Position numbers and translations under genes: made by a program. A stretch of 5,275 bases of DNA, from the NCBI GenBank assembly GCA_905235755.1, contig CAJONA010000126.1, forward strand, positions 1 through 5,275, read 5' to 3'. Origin of the DNA: an uncultured Clostridia bacterium (lineage in GTDB: Bacteria; Bacillota; Clostridia; Oscillospirales; CAG-272). Below, piece by piece: positions 1 through 5,275 of this stretch; position 1 is the stretch's first letter; each line of letters begins with the position of its first letter. The notes under the pieces are model-generated. The model saw only the letters and a program-made list of their open reading frames with translations, had not been told where the DNA came from and did no database searches.

Positions 1-549
1 CGTCTGCACGTGCGTGTGCGTGCCGAAAACGACGTCTATCTTGCCGTCGAAATGATATGCCGCCGCCAGTTTTTCCGACGTCGCCTCGGCGTGCACGTCG
101 AGGATCGAGATATCGTACTTTCCCGCCGCGGCGGACAGTATCTTCTCGACCGAGCGCAGCGGATTTGCGAGCGGCTCCATATATATAACGCCCATGACGT
201 TTATGACAAGGACTCGGCACGCGCCGATGTCTTTGATGACATAGCCCTCGCCGGGCGCTTCGGGCGGATAGTTGCACGGGCGGATGACGTCGCGCATATC
301 TTCGAGGATCGTCCTCGCATCCGGCTTTTTAAAAACGTGATTGCCCGTCGTTATGACGTCGCAGCCGCCGTCAAGGAGCTTTGATATATTTTCTCTGTCG
401 ATGCCGTTGCCGAGCGCGCAGTTTTCACCGTTGCAGACGACAATATCGGCGCCGAGCGTTTTTCGCATATTCCACAGCTTTGACGCGACGTAGTCCGCCG
501 CCGCCGGCCCTACGACGTCGCCCAGAATGAGAACTGTCGTTTTTTTCAT
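1..549 (-). CDS. ymdB: YmdB-family metallophosphoesterase (N-terminal part, cut by window edge)
   Basis: This minus-strand reading frame starts at the ATG complementary to 547-549 and stays open for 183 codons to the window edge, so the C-terminal part (roughly 80 residues, given about 264 in Bacillus subtilis YmdB) is missing. It begins MKKTTVLILGDVVG. The calcineurin-like metal-site residues are all visible: D11 (GDVVG), E42 and N43 (NGEN), N70 and H71 (TGNH), H153 (DVHAEATSEK), H178 and H180 (GTHTHVQT). They sit at a constant +3 offset from the B. subtilis residues as I remember them. Family knowledge: these cytoplasmic enzymes hydrolyse 2',3'-cyclic nucleotides and some cyclic nucleotides with a two-metal centre; in Bacillus YmdB affects biofilm and motility choice and RNA decay. 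A GGGG (555-558) five bases upstream is a modest ribosome site. The gene is divergent from the M24 gene; its usual neighbour rny is not in view. Confidence 0.95.
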   Translation of the reverse strand, partial: MKKTTVLILGDVVGPAAADYVASKLWNMRKTLGADIVVCNGENCALGNGIDRENISKLLDGGCDVITTGNHVFKKPDARTILEDMRDVIRPCNYPPEAPGEGYVIKDIGACRVLVINVMGVIYMEPLANPLRSVEKILSAAAGKYDISILDVHAEATSEKLAAAYHFDGKIDVVFGTHTHVQT

Positions 550-580
550 AAAATCCCCGTTTTTGCTTTTATTTTATTTA

Positions 581-609
581 AGTATATCATAATATTTGAA
601 AATACTCAA
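581..609 (-). promoter_or_regulatory. Sigma-A-type promoter for ymdB
   Basis: Read on the minus strand, a -35 box TTGAGT (complement of 604-609) is followed after exactly 17 bases by a -10 box TATACT (complement of 581-586). This matches 4 of 6 and 5 of 6 consensus positions. Transcription would start near 574 and leave a leader of about 25 bases before the ymdB ATG at 549. The region is AT-rich, unlike the GC-rich repeat beside it. Confidence 0.75.
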
Positions 610-682
610 TCAAAAATGCGAATTTTTTGAAAATGTTGATTTTTTTCGCCGCGCGGCTCGCACTCGCCGGTGAGGCGTTGTT

Positions 683-960
683 CGCTTCCGCGCCGTGCGT
701 ATTTCTCGCGCCGTGTGCATTGTTTGCGCCGCATCGGCGCGATTATTGCACTTTTCTTTACGCGAAAGAAAAGTGCGAAAAGAAGCGCGCAAGCGTGCCG
801 CTTGAGCGCTTGCGTAGTGCAGATAAAGCCGAGAGAATACGTCGTTTGCCCTCGCCTGAAACGTCGTCGCACCGCTCCTTTGGTTTCTAAATTTTGCTCC
901 GCAAAATTTACCGCGGCGAAAACTGGCAAAAATCCGTCGAGTTCAAACCGGAAGTGAAAC
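683..960 (+). repeat. Structured interspersed repeat, copy A
   Basis: This intergenic copy is nearly identical by eye to copy C; 747-810 equals 4946-5009 over 64 bases and 874-913 equals 5118-5157 over 40. It resembles copy B in reverse complement. Hairpins in order: H1 725-741 (GCGCCG, loop CAT, CGGCGC); H2 748-776 (12-bp stem GCACTTTTCTTT/AAAGAAAAGTGC, loop ACGCG 760-764); H3 791-803 (AAGCG, TGC, CGCTT); H4 888-910 (10-bp stem TAAATTTTGC/GCAAAATTTA, loop TCC). CGCGC at 786-790 can pair with the H2 loop. A conserved GCAGATAAAG lies at 819-828. The tail seen at the end of copy C is absent here; an inverted tail belonging to copy B abuts at 963. The left end is uncertain and may reach about 635. 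I do not recognise the family; a non-autonomous mobile or REP-like element is my best guess. Confidence 0.8.
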
Positions 961-962
961 GT

Positions 963-1302
963 GTGCCGATAACAGCAAAAATTTATCTTATGTAGCGCGC
1001 GTTTGAAACTACGGTTTTAGTTGCAACGCCCTTTTGCGTGGTTCCGGCGGTTAATTTTGCCGTGCAAAATTAAAAAGCGGAGACGCCGTGCGGCGACGCT
1101 TTAGACGGGGAGCAAAACAACGTTAGACGGGGAGCAAAACAACGTACACTTTTCTCTTTATCTGCGGCTCGTTTGCGCTCAAGCGGCACGCTTGTCTGCT
1201 TCTTTTGGCACTTTTCTTTCAGACAAAGAAAAGTGCATAGAGTCCGCGCCGATGCGGCGCGATAAAGAACGCGGCGCGAGAAATACGCACGGCGCGGAAA
1301 AG
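963..1302 (-). repeat. Structured interspersed repeat, copy B (inverted, with tail)
   Basis: In reverse complement this copy has the same order of parts as A and C but is more diverged. Positions on the plus strand: H1 1245-1261 (7-bp GC stem), H2 1208-1236 (the same 12-bp stem as A and C, with a different loop, 1220-1224), H3 1181-1193, H4 1051-1073 (10-bp stem, loop changed). The stretch 1272-1299 is a perfect 28-base inverted match to 686-713 of copy A. The tail at 963-1000 (GTGCCGATAAC... to GTAGCGCGC) matches the copy C tail at 5201-5238 in reverse orientation. It also carries a 22-base tandem duplication. It lies just upstream of the M24 gene, whose promoter, if local, must be between 1303 and 1379. 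Confidence 0.75.
1101..1144. repeat. Perfect 22-base tandem duplication inside repeat copy B
   Basis: Two identical 22-base units, 1101-1122 and 1123-1144, each start TTAGACGGGG and end AAAACAACG. In the orientation of the repeat family, the corresponding site in copy A (around 841-863) holds one diverged unit, and copy C has a 46-base insertion at nearly the same place. This is a variable-length site within the repeat. Confidence 0.9.
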
Positions 1303-1379
1303 AGCCTTGCGCACGTCGCGCGAAAAGGAAAAGCGAGAAATCAAGAAAAAACAATTTTTAAATTTTTACATATTTTCAC

Positions 1380-1386
1380 GAGGTGA
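1380..1386 (+). promoter_or_regulatory. Ribosome binding site deciding the M24 gene start
   Basis: GAGGTGA matches the anti-Shine-Dalgarno sequence over seven bases. Its GAGG core is five bases before the ATG at 1389. The in-frame GTG at 1383 lies inside this site, so ATG 1389 is the better start. I saw no convincing -35/-10 pair in the AT-rich stretch 1341-1379. Confidence 0.75.
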
Positions 1387-1388
1387 CT

Positions 1389-2447
1389 ATGACAAGACCC
1401 GAAAAACTTCGCGCGGCGATGCCCGAAGGCATCGACGCATTCATCACAACAGACGAATGCACGCGCCTGTATCTCACAAAATTCCACTCGACAGACGGCA
1501 CTGTGTTCGTCACAAGAAACAGCGCCACGCTCTACGCCGACTTCCGCTACATAGAAGCGGCGGAAAAAGAGGCCGTCGGCGTCAGCGTCGTCATGCCGGA
1601 GGGCAAGGTCAGCACGCATATCAAAAAGATCATCGCCGACGAGGACATAGAGACCGTCGGTTTTGAGGACGAAAAGATAACGGCGGCGGAGCTTTCGCGG
1701 CTGGAATCAACGTACCCCGAGGTGAACTTTGTTCCGATGTCGGGCGTTGTGTCAAAGCTCTGCATATACAAAGACGAGGAAGAGATGGCGTCGATACGCG
1801 CGGCGCAGGACATAACGGACCGCGCATTCGCCGAATTTTTGAAGGTGCTCTCGCCCGAAATGACGGAGATCGAGGTCGCCGCCGAGCTCGAATACAGGAT
1901 GAAACGTCTCGGCGCGACGCGCCCGAGCTTCGATACGATAGCGGTATCCGGCACAAATTCGAGCCGTCCGCACGGCGTGCCGAGCGCGGAAAAACTACAA
2001 AAGGGCTTTTTGACGATGGATTTCGGCTGCGTTTATAACGGCTACTGCTCCGATATGACGCGCACCGTCTGCATCGGCAAGGCCGACGCGAAAATGAGAG
2101 ACGTCTACTCGACGGTGCTGAAAGCACAGCTCTCCGCCATGGATTACGCGAAGGCGGGAGTCATCTGCTCCGACGTCGACAAGGTCGCGCGCGACATGAT
2201 CGACAACGCCGGATATAAGGGCTGCTTCGGTCACGGGCTGGGGCACGGCGTAGGACTTTATATCCACGAGGAGCCGCGTTTCTCTCCGTCGTGCAAATCG
2301 GTACTCGAAGTCGGCCACGTTGTAACGGTTGAACCGGGCATTTATATAAAGGGAATGTACGGCGTTCGCATCGAAGATATGATACAAGTTACGGAAAAAG
2401 GCGTCGTCGGAATAACAAAAAGCCCGAAATTTCTCATCGAGCTGTGA
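1389..2447 (+). CDS. M24B metallopeptidase, Xaa-Pro aminopeptidase/dipeptidase type
   Basis: This 352-residue protein has the two-domain M24B layout: an N-terminal creatinase-like domain (about 1-125) and a C-terminal pita-bread catalytic domain (about 130-352). All five metal ligands are present: D211 (TMDFG), D222 (YCSDMTRT), H286 (GHGLGHGVGL), E315 (VEPGIYI) and E329 (VRIEDM). H195 (RPHGVPS) and H293 (IHEEP) match the substrate-handling histidines; the 286/293 spacing equals that of E. coli PepP. Such enzymes are cytoplasmic, use Mn or a similar metal, and remove the residue before proline from peptides. The length fits the short Firmicutes form (YqhT/PapA, about 353 residues) rather than the 441-residue PepP. 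Family membership is secure; whether it prefers dipeptides or longer peptides cannot be read here. The efp gene follows 99 bases downstream, an order also found in B. subtilis (yqhT-efp). Confidence 0.95.
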   Translation: MTRPEKLRAAMPEGIDAFITTDECTRLYLTKFHSTDGTVFVTRNSATLYADFRYIEAAEKEAVGVSVVMPEGKVSTHIKKIIADEDIETVGFEDEKITAAELSRLESTYPEVNFVPMSGVVSKLCIYKDEEEMASIRAAQDITDRAFAEFLKVLSPEMTEIEVAAELEYRMKRLGATRPSFDTIAVSGTNSSRPHGVPSAEKLQKGFLTMDFGCVYNGYCSDMTRTVCIGKADAKMRDVYSTVLKAQLSAMDYAKAGVICSDVDKVARDMIDNAGYKGCFGHGLGHGVGLYIHEEPRFSPSCKSVLEVGHVVTVEPGIYIKGMYGVRIEDMIQVTEKGVVGITKSPKFLIEL

Positions 2448-2475
2448 TAAAACATATAAATTTATCAAAAAAGTC

Positions 2476-2504
2476 TTGATATTTTAACAAACATAATGTA
2501 AAAT
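2476..2504 (+). promoter_or_regulatory. Sigma-A-type promoter for efp
   Basis: TTGATA (2476-2481), a 17-base spacer and TAAAAT (2499-2504) form a near-consensus promoter, with an A-rich stretch just upstream. Transcription would begin near 2511, giving a leader of about 36 bases before the efp ATG. No terminator separates the M24 gene from it, so efp could also receive read-through. This promoter would let efp and the following genes be expressed separately from the peptidase. Confidence 0.8.
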
Positions 2505-2546
2505 AAATTATGAAATAAATTTTGTATTCTTTGGAGGAAAGATTTT

Positions 2547-3104
2547 ATGGTAATTGCAGGCGATTTTAAAAACGGTATAACTTTCGAGATGGACGGCAAC
2601 GTAATGCAGGTCATCGAGTTCCAGCACGTGAAACCGGGCAAGGGTGCGGCTTTCGTTCGCACGAAGCTCCGCAACGTCATCACGGGCGCTGTGACAGAGA
2701 CGACTTTCAGCCCCACCGACAAATTCCAGGACGCTATCATAGAGCGCCGCGATATGCAGTACAGCTACAACGACGGCGACCTCTATTATTTCATGGATAT
2801 GGACTCGTTCGAGATGACGCCCGTTTCAAAAGAAAATCTCCCCGACAACTTCAAGTTTGTCAAAGAGGAAATGATGTGCCGCCTTGTTTCGTACAAGGGT
2901 AGCGTGTTCTCGGTTGAGCCGCCGACATTCGTAGAGCTCGAAGTAACGCACACAGAACCCGGCGTTCGCGGCAACACGGCTCAGGGCACGACAAAACCGG
3001 CGACGGTCGAGACAGGCGCGGAGATCAAAGTCCCGCTCTTTATCGACAACGGCATGATGATAAAGATCGACACGAGGACCGGCGAATATCTCGGCAAAGC
3101 GTGA
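2547..3104 (+). CDS. efp: Translation elongation factor P
   Basis: The 185-residue product has the usual bacterial EF-P length and three-domain plan: KOW-like domain I (about 1-62), OB domain II (about 65-125) and OB domain III (about 127-185), ending RTGEYLGKA. The protein enters the ribosomal E site and helps form peptide bonds at polyproline stalls. The tip loop VKPGKGAAFVR places the lysine normally modified at K32; in B. subtilis the equivalent K32 carries 5-aminopentanol. The sequence around it is typical of Firmicutes and unlike the arginine-type EF-P modified by EarP. No modification gene is visible nearby. A strong GGAGG (2533-2537) stands nine bases before the ATG. The next gene starts 27 bases after the stop with no terminator between, so the two are probably cotranscribed. 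Confidence 0.97.
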   Translation: MVIAGDFKNGITFEMDGNVMQVIEFQHVKPGKGAAFVRTKLRNVITGAVTETTFSPTDKFQDAIIERRDMQYSYNDGDLYYFMDMDSFEMTPVSKENLPDNFKFVKEEMMCRLVSYKGSVFSVEPPTFVELEVTHTEPGVRGNTAQGTTKPATVETGAEIKVPLFIDNGMMIKIDTRTGEYLGKA

Positions 3105-3131
3105 TTATTATTTAAGAAAGAGGACAAAACT

Positions 3132-3533
3132 ATGACTATAACCGAAAAGGTCGCATATATCAAAGGACTTATCGAAGGGTTGGGGCTCGACGGCGACAAA
3201 CCCGAAACGAAAGTCATCAACGCGATAGTCGATGTGCTCGACGAGATCGCGCTTACGGTCAGCGACAACGAAGAGAGAATAGAATATCTCGAAGGCTATA
3301 CAGACGAGCTCGACGACGACCTCGCTCTGCTCGAAGACGAAGTTTACGGCGACGACGATGACGACTATTACGATCCGTGCGAGGACTGCCCGGACGAGGT
3401 TGTATGCGTCGAATGCCCGAATTGCGGAGAGGAAGTTTGCCTTGACGAAACGATGGATTTCGACAAGATCAAATGTCCGAGTTGCGGCGAGGAATTCTCC
3501 TGTGAGATAAGCGACGAGGACGCGGACGACTGA
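3132..3533 (+). CDS. Acidic coiled-coil / zinc-ribbon protein (CD1247 N-terminal domain-like)
   Basis: This 133-residue protein is very acidic. Three parts are visible: a helical N-terminal region (1-44, EKVAYIKGLIEGLGL then IVDVLDEIALTV), a probable coiled coil (about 45-72) leading into an Asp run (DDDDDYYD, 74-81), and a Cys-rich C-terminal part with nine cysteines. The pairs C95/C98 (CPNCGEE) and C115/C118 (CPSCGEEF) form a classic four-Cys zinc ribbon; C83/C86 and C92 are extra possible ligands. From memory it resembles the clostridial family named for a CD1247 N-terminal domain, often found near efp; I cannot confirm this by search. Function is unknown. No signal peptide or membrane segment is seen, so it is probably cytoplasmic. 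GAGG (3120-3123) lies eight bases before the ATG, and the 27-base gap suggests an operon with efp. Confidence 0.85.
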   Translation: MTITEKVAYIKGLIEGLGLDGDKPETKVINAIVDVLDEIALTVSDNEERIEYLEGYTDELDDDLALLEDEVYGDDDDDYYDPCEDCPDEVVCVECPNCGEEVCLDETMDFDKIKCPSCGEEFSCEISDEDADD

Positions 3534-3563
3534 GCTGTCGTCGGCAAATTCCGCGTTAAAAAA

Positions 3564-3572
3564 AGAAAGGAA
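3564..3572 (+). promoter_or_regulatory. Ribosome binding site favouring the GTG start of the lipoprotein gene
   Basis: AGAAAGGAA contains AGGA ending nine bases before GTG 3581, close to the spacing seen for the two preceding genes. The alternative ATG at 3596 has only a weak GGTG (3587-3590) in front of it. The protein from the ATG would begin MKFLKK, an equally good signal-peptide start, so the choice remains open. Confidence 0.5.
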
Positions 3573-3580
3573 CGCGCCGA

Positions 3581-4843
3581 GTGCGCGGTGCAGAAATGAA
3601 ATTTTTAAAGAAAACTGTCGTGTTTGCCGTGGTGGCGGCGACGCTCATCGCGGCGTGCGCCGGTCTCATCTCGTGCGGGGGCGATCCCGAAGAGGACAAG
3701 GGTGAGCTTCTTGCGACGTACACAGGCGGCGAGATATATGAAAAAGACATCACCGACTGGCGAAATTATATGTATCACATGTATTACTCGGACATAATGA
3801 GCGCCGACGATCCGAAGGCGGAGCTGTTCAATACGCTTGACAGGGCGACAAATTACGTCGTGAAGATAAAGGCGTTCAAAGCGCTTCTCGAATCGGAGGG
3901 GCTTGTGACGTTCTCCGAGGAGAAAATAAATCAATATGCGCAAGTCGTTATAAGCGAGATCGACGAGAGCAAAACGTTCGCCTCGCAAGGCGGCTACGAA
4001 TACTGGAAGACCGTGTTTGAAGTTTCCGACGATTTTATTTACGAATATGCGGAATCTCAGCTTGTTTCAGCCGAGCTCGAAAGATATATAATGAGCAAGT
4101 ACGGCGTCACAGACGAGATGATACAGGAATACTGGGAGCTTTACGCGGGCGAGTATCTTCAGGTGCCGTCATATTACTTTGACAACATTATGGTTATCGT
4201 CCCGCTGAATCTCACAGGCGACGCTTCCGTCTGGGCAGACGCTAAGGCAGAGGCGCAAAGATACATCGACGAGCTTAAAGCCGGCGCAGATTTTGAAACG
4301 GTAAAGCAGGAAGCCATTGATAACAGCAGGGGCACGTCGATGGCAAAGGCGTATTCAACGGTCGTCTCAAGAAAGAAGTCGGAATTCAGCGGCTTTGAAA
4401 ATCTTGATAAAATTCTCGAAGAGAACAAAAAGATAATCGACGAATATTGCGCAAATCTCGGGATCGAGCTTCCCGAATATGCGAATGAAACCGACGGCAA
4501 ACTTTATGACGCGTGGTATTACTACGTCAATATGAACAACGAGGCGTATTTGAAAAATCAGCTGTTAAGTCTCGATATCGGCGAGTTTTCGACAGAGCCG
4601 ATAATGCACGTGTTCGGTTATCAGATAGTAAAGCTGACGAAAGAGGACGACGACATCTATTTCAAGAGCCCGTTTGATTATCCCGAGGTTTACGACGATA
4701 TTTACGACAAGCTGTATAAAGAGCTCTGGAGCTCGGGCAGCGGCGCCTCCGTCGATGAGTTTGAGGCGTTCCTTGCGGAAAAGTACGATATTAAGATTGT
4801 TTATTCGTACGCTTCCGAATACAAAAAAGGAAATCTGAAATGA
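3581..4843 (+). CDS. PrsA/SurA-like lipoprotein with degenerate parvulin domain
   Basis: The product is 420 residues from GTG (415 from the ATG at 3596). Its N-terminus is a lipoprotein signal: basic MKFLKK, a hydrophobic stretch, then lipobox LISC with C32 as the lipidated cysteine, followed by GGDPEEDKG. It should be anchored on the outer face of the cytoplasmic membrane. A helical SurA-N-like region follows (about 45-175), then VTDEMIQEYW (176-185), typical of the linker before the parvulin domain in PrsA-like proteins. Parvulin-like pieces are AEAQRYIDELKAGADFETV (about 224-241) and IGEFSTEPIMHVFGYQIVKL (333-352). The usual early His strand reads FDNIMV instead, the Gly-rich turn is not recognisable, and about 80 residues separate the two pieces. 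I infer an extracytoplasmic folding chaperone with doubtful isomerase activity. The gap to the preceding gene is 47 bases without a visible promoter; a terminator follows. Confidence 0.8.
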   Translation: MRGAEMKFLKKTVVFAVVAATLIAACAGLISCGGDPEEDKGELLATYTGGEIYEKDITDWRNYMYHMYYSDIMSADDPKAELFNTLDRATNYVVKIKAFKALLESEGLVTFSEEKINQYAQVVISEIDESKTFASQGGYEYWKTVFEVSDDFIYEYAESQLVSAELERYIMSKYGVTDEMIQEYWELYAGEYLQVPSYYFDNIMVIVPLNLTGDASVWADAKAEAQRYIDELKAGADFETVKQEAIDNSRGTSMAKAYSTVVSRKKSEFSGFENLDKILEENKKIIDEYCANLGIELPEYANETDGKLYDAWYYYVNMNNEAYLKNQLLSLDIGEFSTEPIMHVFGYQIVKLTKEDDDIYFKSPFDYPEVYDDIYDKLYKELWSSGSGASVDEFEAFLAEKYDIKIVYSYASEYKKGNLK

Positions 4844-4853
4844 AAAATTCAAG

Positions 4854-4880
4854 AAGCCGCTGAGAGATCAGCGGCTTTTT
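4854..4880 (+). terminator. Rho-independent terminator after the lipoprotein gene
   Basis: A perfect 10-bp stem, AAGCCGCTGA (4854-4863) with TCAGCGGCTT (4868-4877), encloses a GAGA tetraloop and runs into five T (4876-4880). It starts 11 bases after the stop codon and closes the transcription unit begun upstream of efp or the M24 gene. Confidence 0.95.
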
Positions 4881-4902
4881 CATGTTCAAAAATCGCGCCC
4901 GT

Positions 4903-5238
4903 CTTTTCCGCGGCGCTTTTTTGCGCCGCATCGGCGCAGACTCTATGCACTTTTCTTTACGCGAAAGAAAAGTGCGAAAAGAAGCGCGCAAGCGTGCCGC
5001 TTGAGCGCTGTTATTTGCAGATAAAGCCGAGAGAATCCATTGTTCGCCCTCGCCTGAAACGGGAACCCCCAACGCTCTCAAGTTCGCGTCGGGGAACCCC
5101 TACAACGTCGTCGCACAGCTCCTTTGGTTTCTAAATTTTGCTCCGCAAAATTTACCGGCGAAAACGGCAAAGATCCGTCGAGTTCAAGCCGGAAGTGAGC
5201 GCGCGCCACATAGGAAAAAATTTTGTCGTTATCGGCAC
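4903..5238 (+). repeat. Structured interspersed repeat, copy C (most complete)
   Basis: This copy starts 23 bases after the terminator and has the same orientation as copy A. Hairpins: H1 4922-4938 (7-bp, closed by T-A), H2 4947-4975 (12-bp stem, loop ACGCG 4959-4963), H3 4990-5002, H4 5132-5154 (10-bp stem, loop TCC). CGCGC at 4985-4989 can pair with the H2 loop, and GCAGATAAAG is at 5017-5026. It keeps the family tail (5201-5238, ending GTTATCGGCAC), which is missing from A and inverted next to B. It differs from A mainly by an extra segment around 5062-5107. The CCGCG near its left end and the GCACGCGGG just after the tail are weakly complementary, too little to claim terminal inverted repeats. 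Confidence 0.8.
5062..5107. repeat. 46-base extra segment in repeat copy C
   Basis: Relative to copy A, copy C has 46 additional bases between GCCTGAAACG and TCGTCGCAC. The segment ends with ACG, as does the sequence just before it. It holds two similar blocks, GGGAACCCCCAACG (5061-5074) and GGGGAACCCCTACAACG (5091-5107). It lies where copy B carries its tandem duplication. Its exact edges can slide by a few bases. Confidence 0.75.
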
Positions 5239-5275
5239 GCGGGTTGATTGCTGATGTATTTCACGGGCGATTCGT
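5239..5275. other. Unassigned sequence at the window end
   Basis: I see no gene in these bases. They end in CACGGGCGATTCGT, where the window stops. This could be the left arm of another inverted repeat, because GGGCGATTCG would pair with CGAATCGCCC if that followed, but nothing beyond the edge is visible. Confidence 0.3.

Noticed and set aside
10..384. Plus-strand open frame of 124 codons opposite ymdB
   Set aside because: It is antisense to a gene with all its catalytic motifs intact, and its peptide shows no recognisable family.
748..776. H2 as a bidirectional intrinsic terminator
   Set aside because: The stem is mostly A/T with G/C only at its base, and no T-run follows it on either strand; copy C also sits downstream of a proper terminator.
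1101..1144. Start of a CRISPR array
   Set aside because: The two units are directly adjacent with no spacer, and no cas gene is present.
606..1386. Several overlapping open frames on both strands, some giving similar peptides (such as RASFRTFLSRKEKC) in the three repeat copies
   Set aside because: They arise from the repeat hairpins. Frames are open on both strands, none has a convincing ribosome site, and the shared peptide goes out of frame between copies (CNNRADAA in A against CIESAPMRR in C).
1383..1388. GTG as the start of the M24 gene
   Set aside because: This GTG is part of the Shine-Dalgarno sequence GAGGTGA; the ATG six bases later has proper spacing.
3526..3546. Short inverted repeat GACGAC/GTCGTC around the stop of the zinc-ribbon gene as a terminator
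   Set aside because: Only six pairs, no T-run, and the next gene follows after 47 bases; more likely chance.
4791..5081. Minus-strand open frame of 96 codons over the lipoprotein end and repeat copy C
   Set aside because: It overlaps the real gene, runs through the terminator and consists mainly of repeat sequence; its similarity to frames in copies A and B is explained by the repeat.

Overview
The window looks like the chromosome of an uncultured clostridial Firmicute. The signs are the pairing of an M24 prolidase-type gene with efp (as I recall, Bacillus and Clostridia share this), an EF-P with the Firmicutes-type tip lysine, a small acidic zinc-ribbon protein directly after efp, a lipoprotein foldase of the PrsA/SurA type, good Shine-Dalgarno sites and consensus-like sigma-A promoters. 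Codon use is GC-leaning, yet ATA is common for Ile. No rRNA, tRNA, CRISPR array, transposase or phage gene is visible.

Layout: (1) 1-549, minus strand: the N-terminal 183 codons of a YmdB-family metallophosphoesterase, cut by the window edge, with a consensus-like promoter at 581-609. (2) 550-1388: 839 bases without a believable gene, mostly filled by two copies of a structured repeat (A, plus; B, minus) lying tail to tail. (3) 1389-4843, plus strand: M24 aminopeptidase, then efp with its own promoter, then an acidic coiled-coil/zinc-ribbon protein, then a lipoprotein related to peptidyl-prolyl isomerase chaperones; a strong intrinsic terminator at 4854-4880 closes the block. (4) 4903-5238: a third copy (C) of the repeat; the last 37 bases are unassigned.

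The genes concern translation and protein handling. EF-P relieves ribosome stalling at polyproline, the M24 enzyme probably cleaves X-Pro peptides, and the lipoprotein probably assists folding outside the membrane. YmdB, transcribed divergently, is a signalling and RNA-decay phosphodiesterase in Bacillus.

The most interesting content is the repeat family. By eye each copy is about 280-340 bases and contains four hairpins in fixed order (H1-H4). Where copies differ, several stems keep pairing through paired changes. In addition, the five-base loop of H2 and a five-base segment downstream of it change together (ACGCG/CGCGC in A and C, GTCTG/CAGAC in B), which suggests a pseudoknot or an equivalent single-stranded DNA fold. 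A short segment between H3 and H4 varies in length among copies. I cannot say whether this is a non-autonomous mobile element, a REP-like element or an RNA; no mobilising protein is in view.
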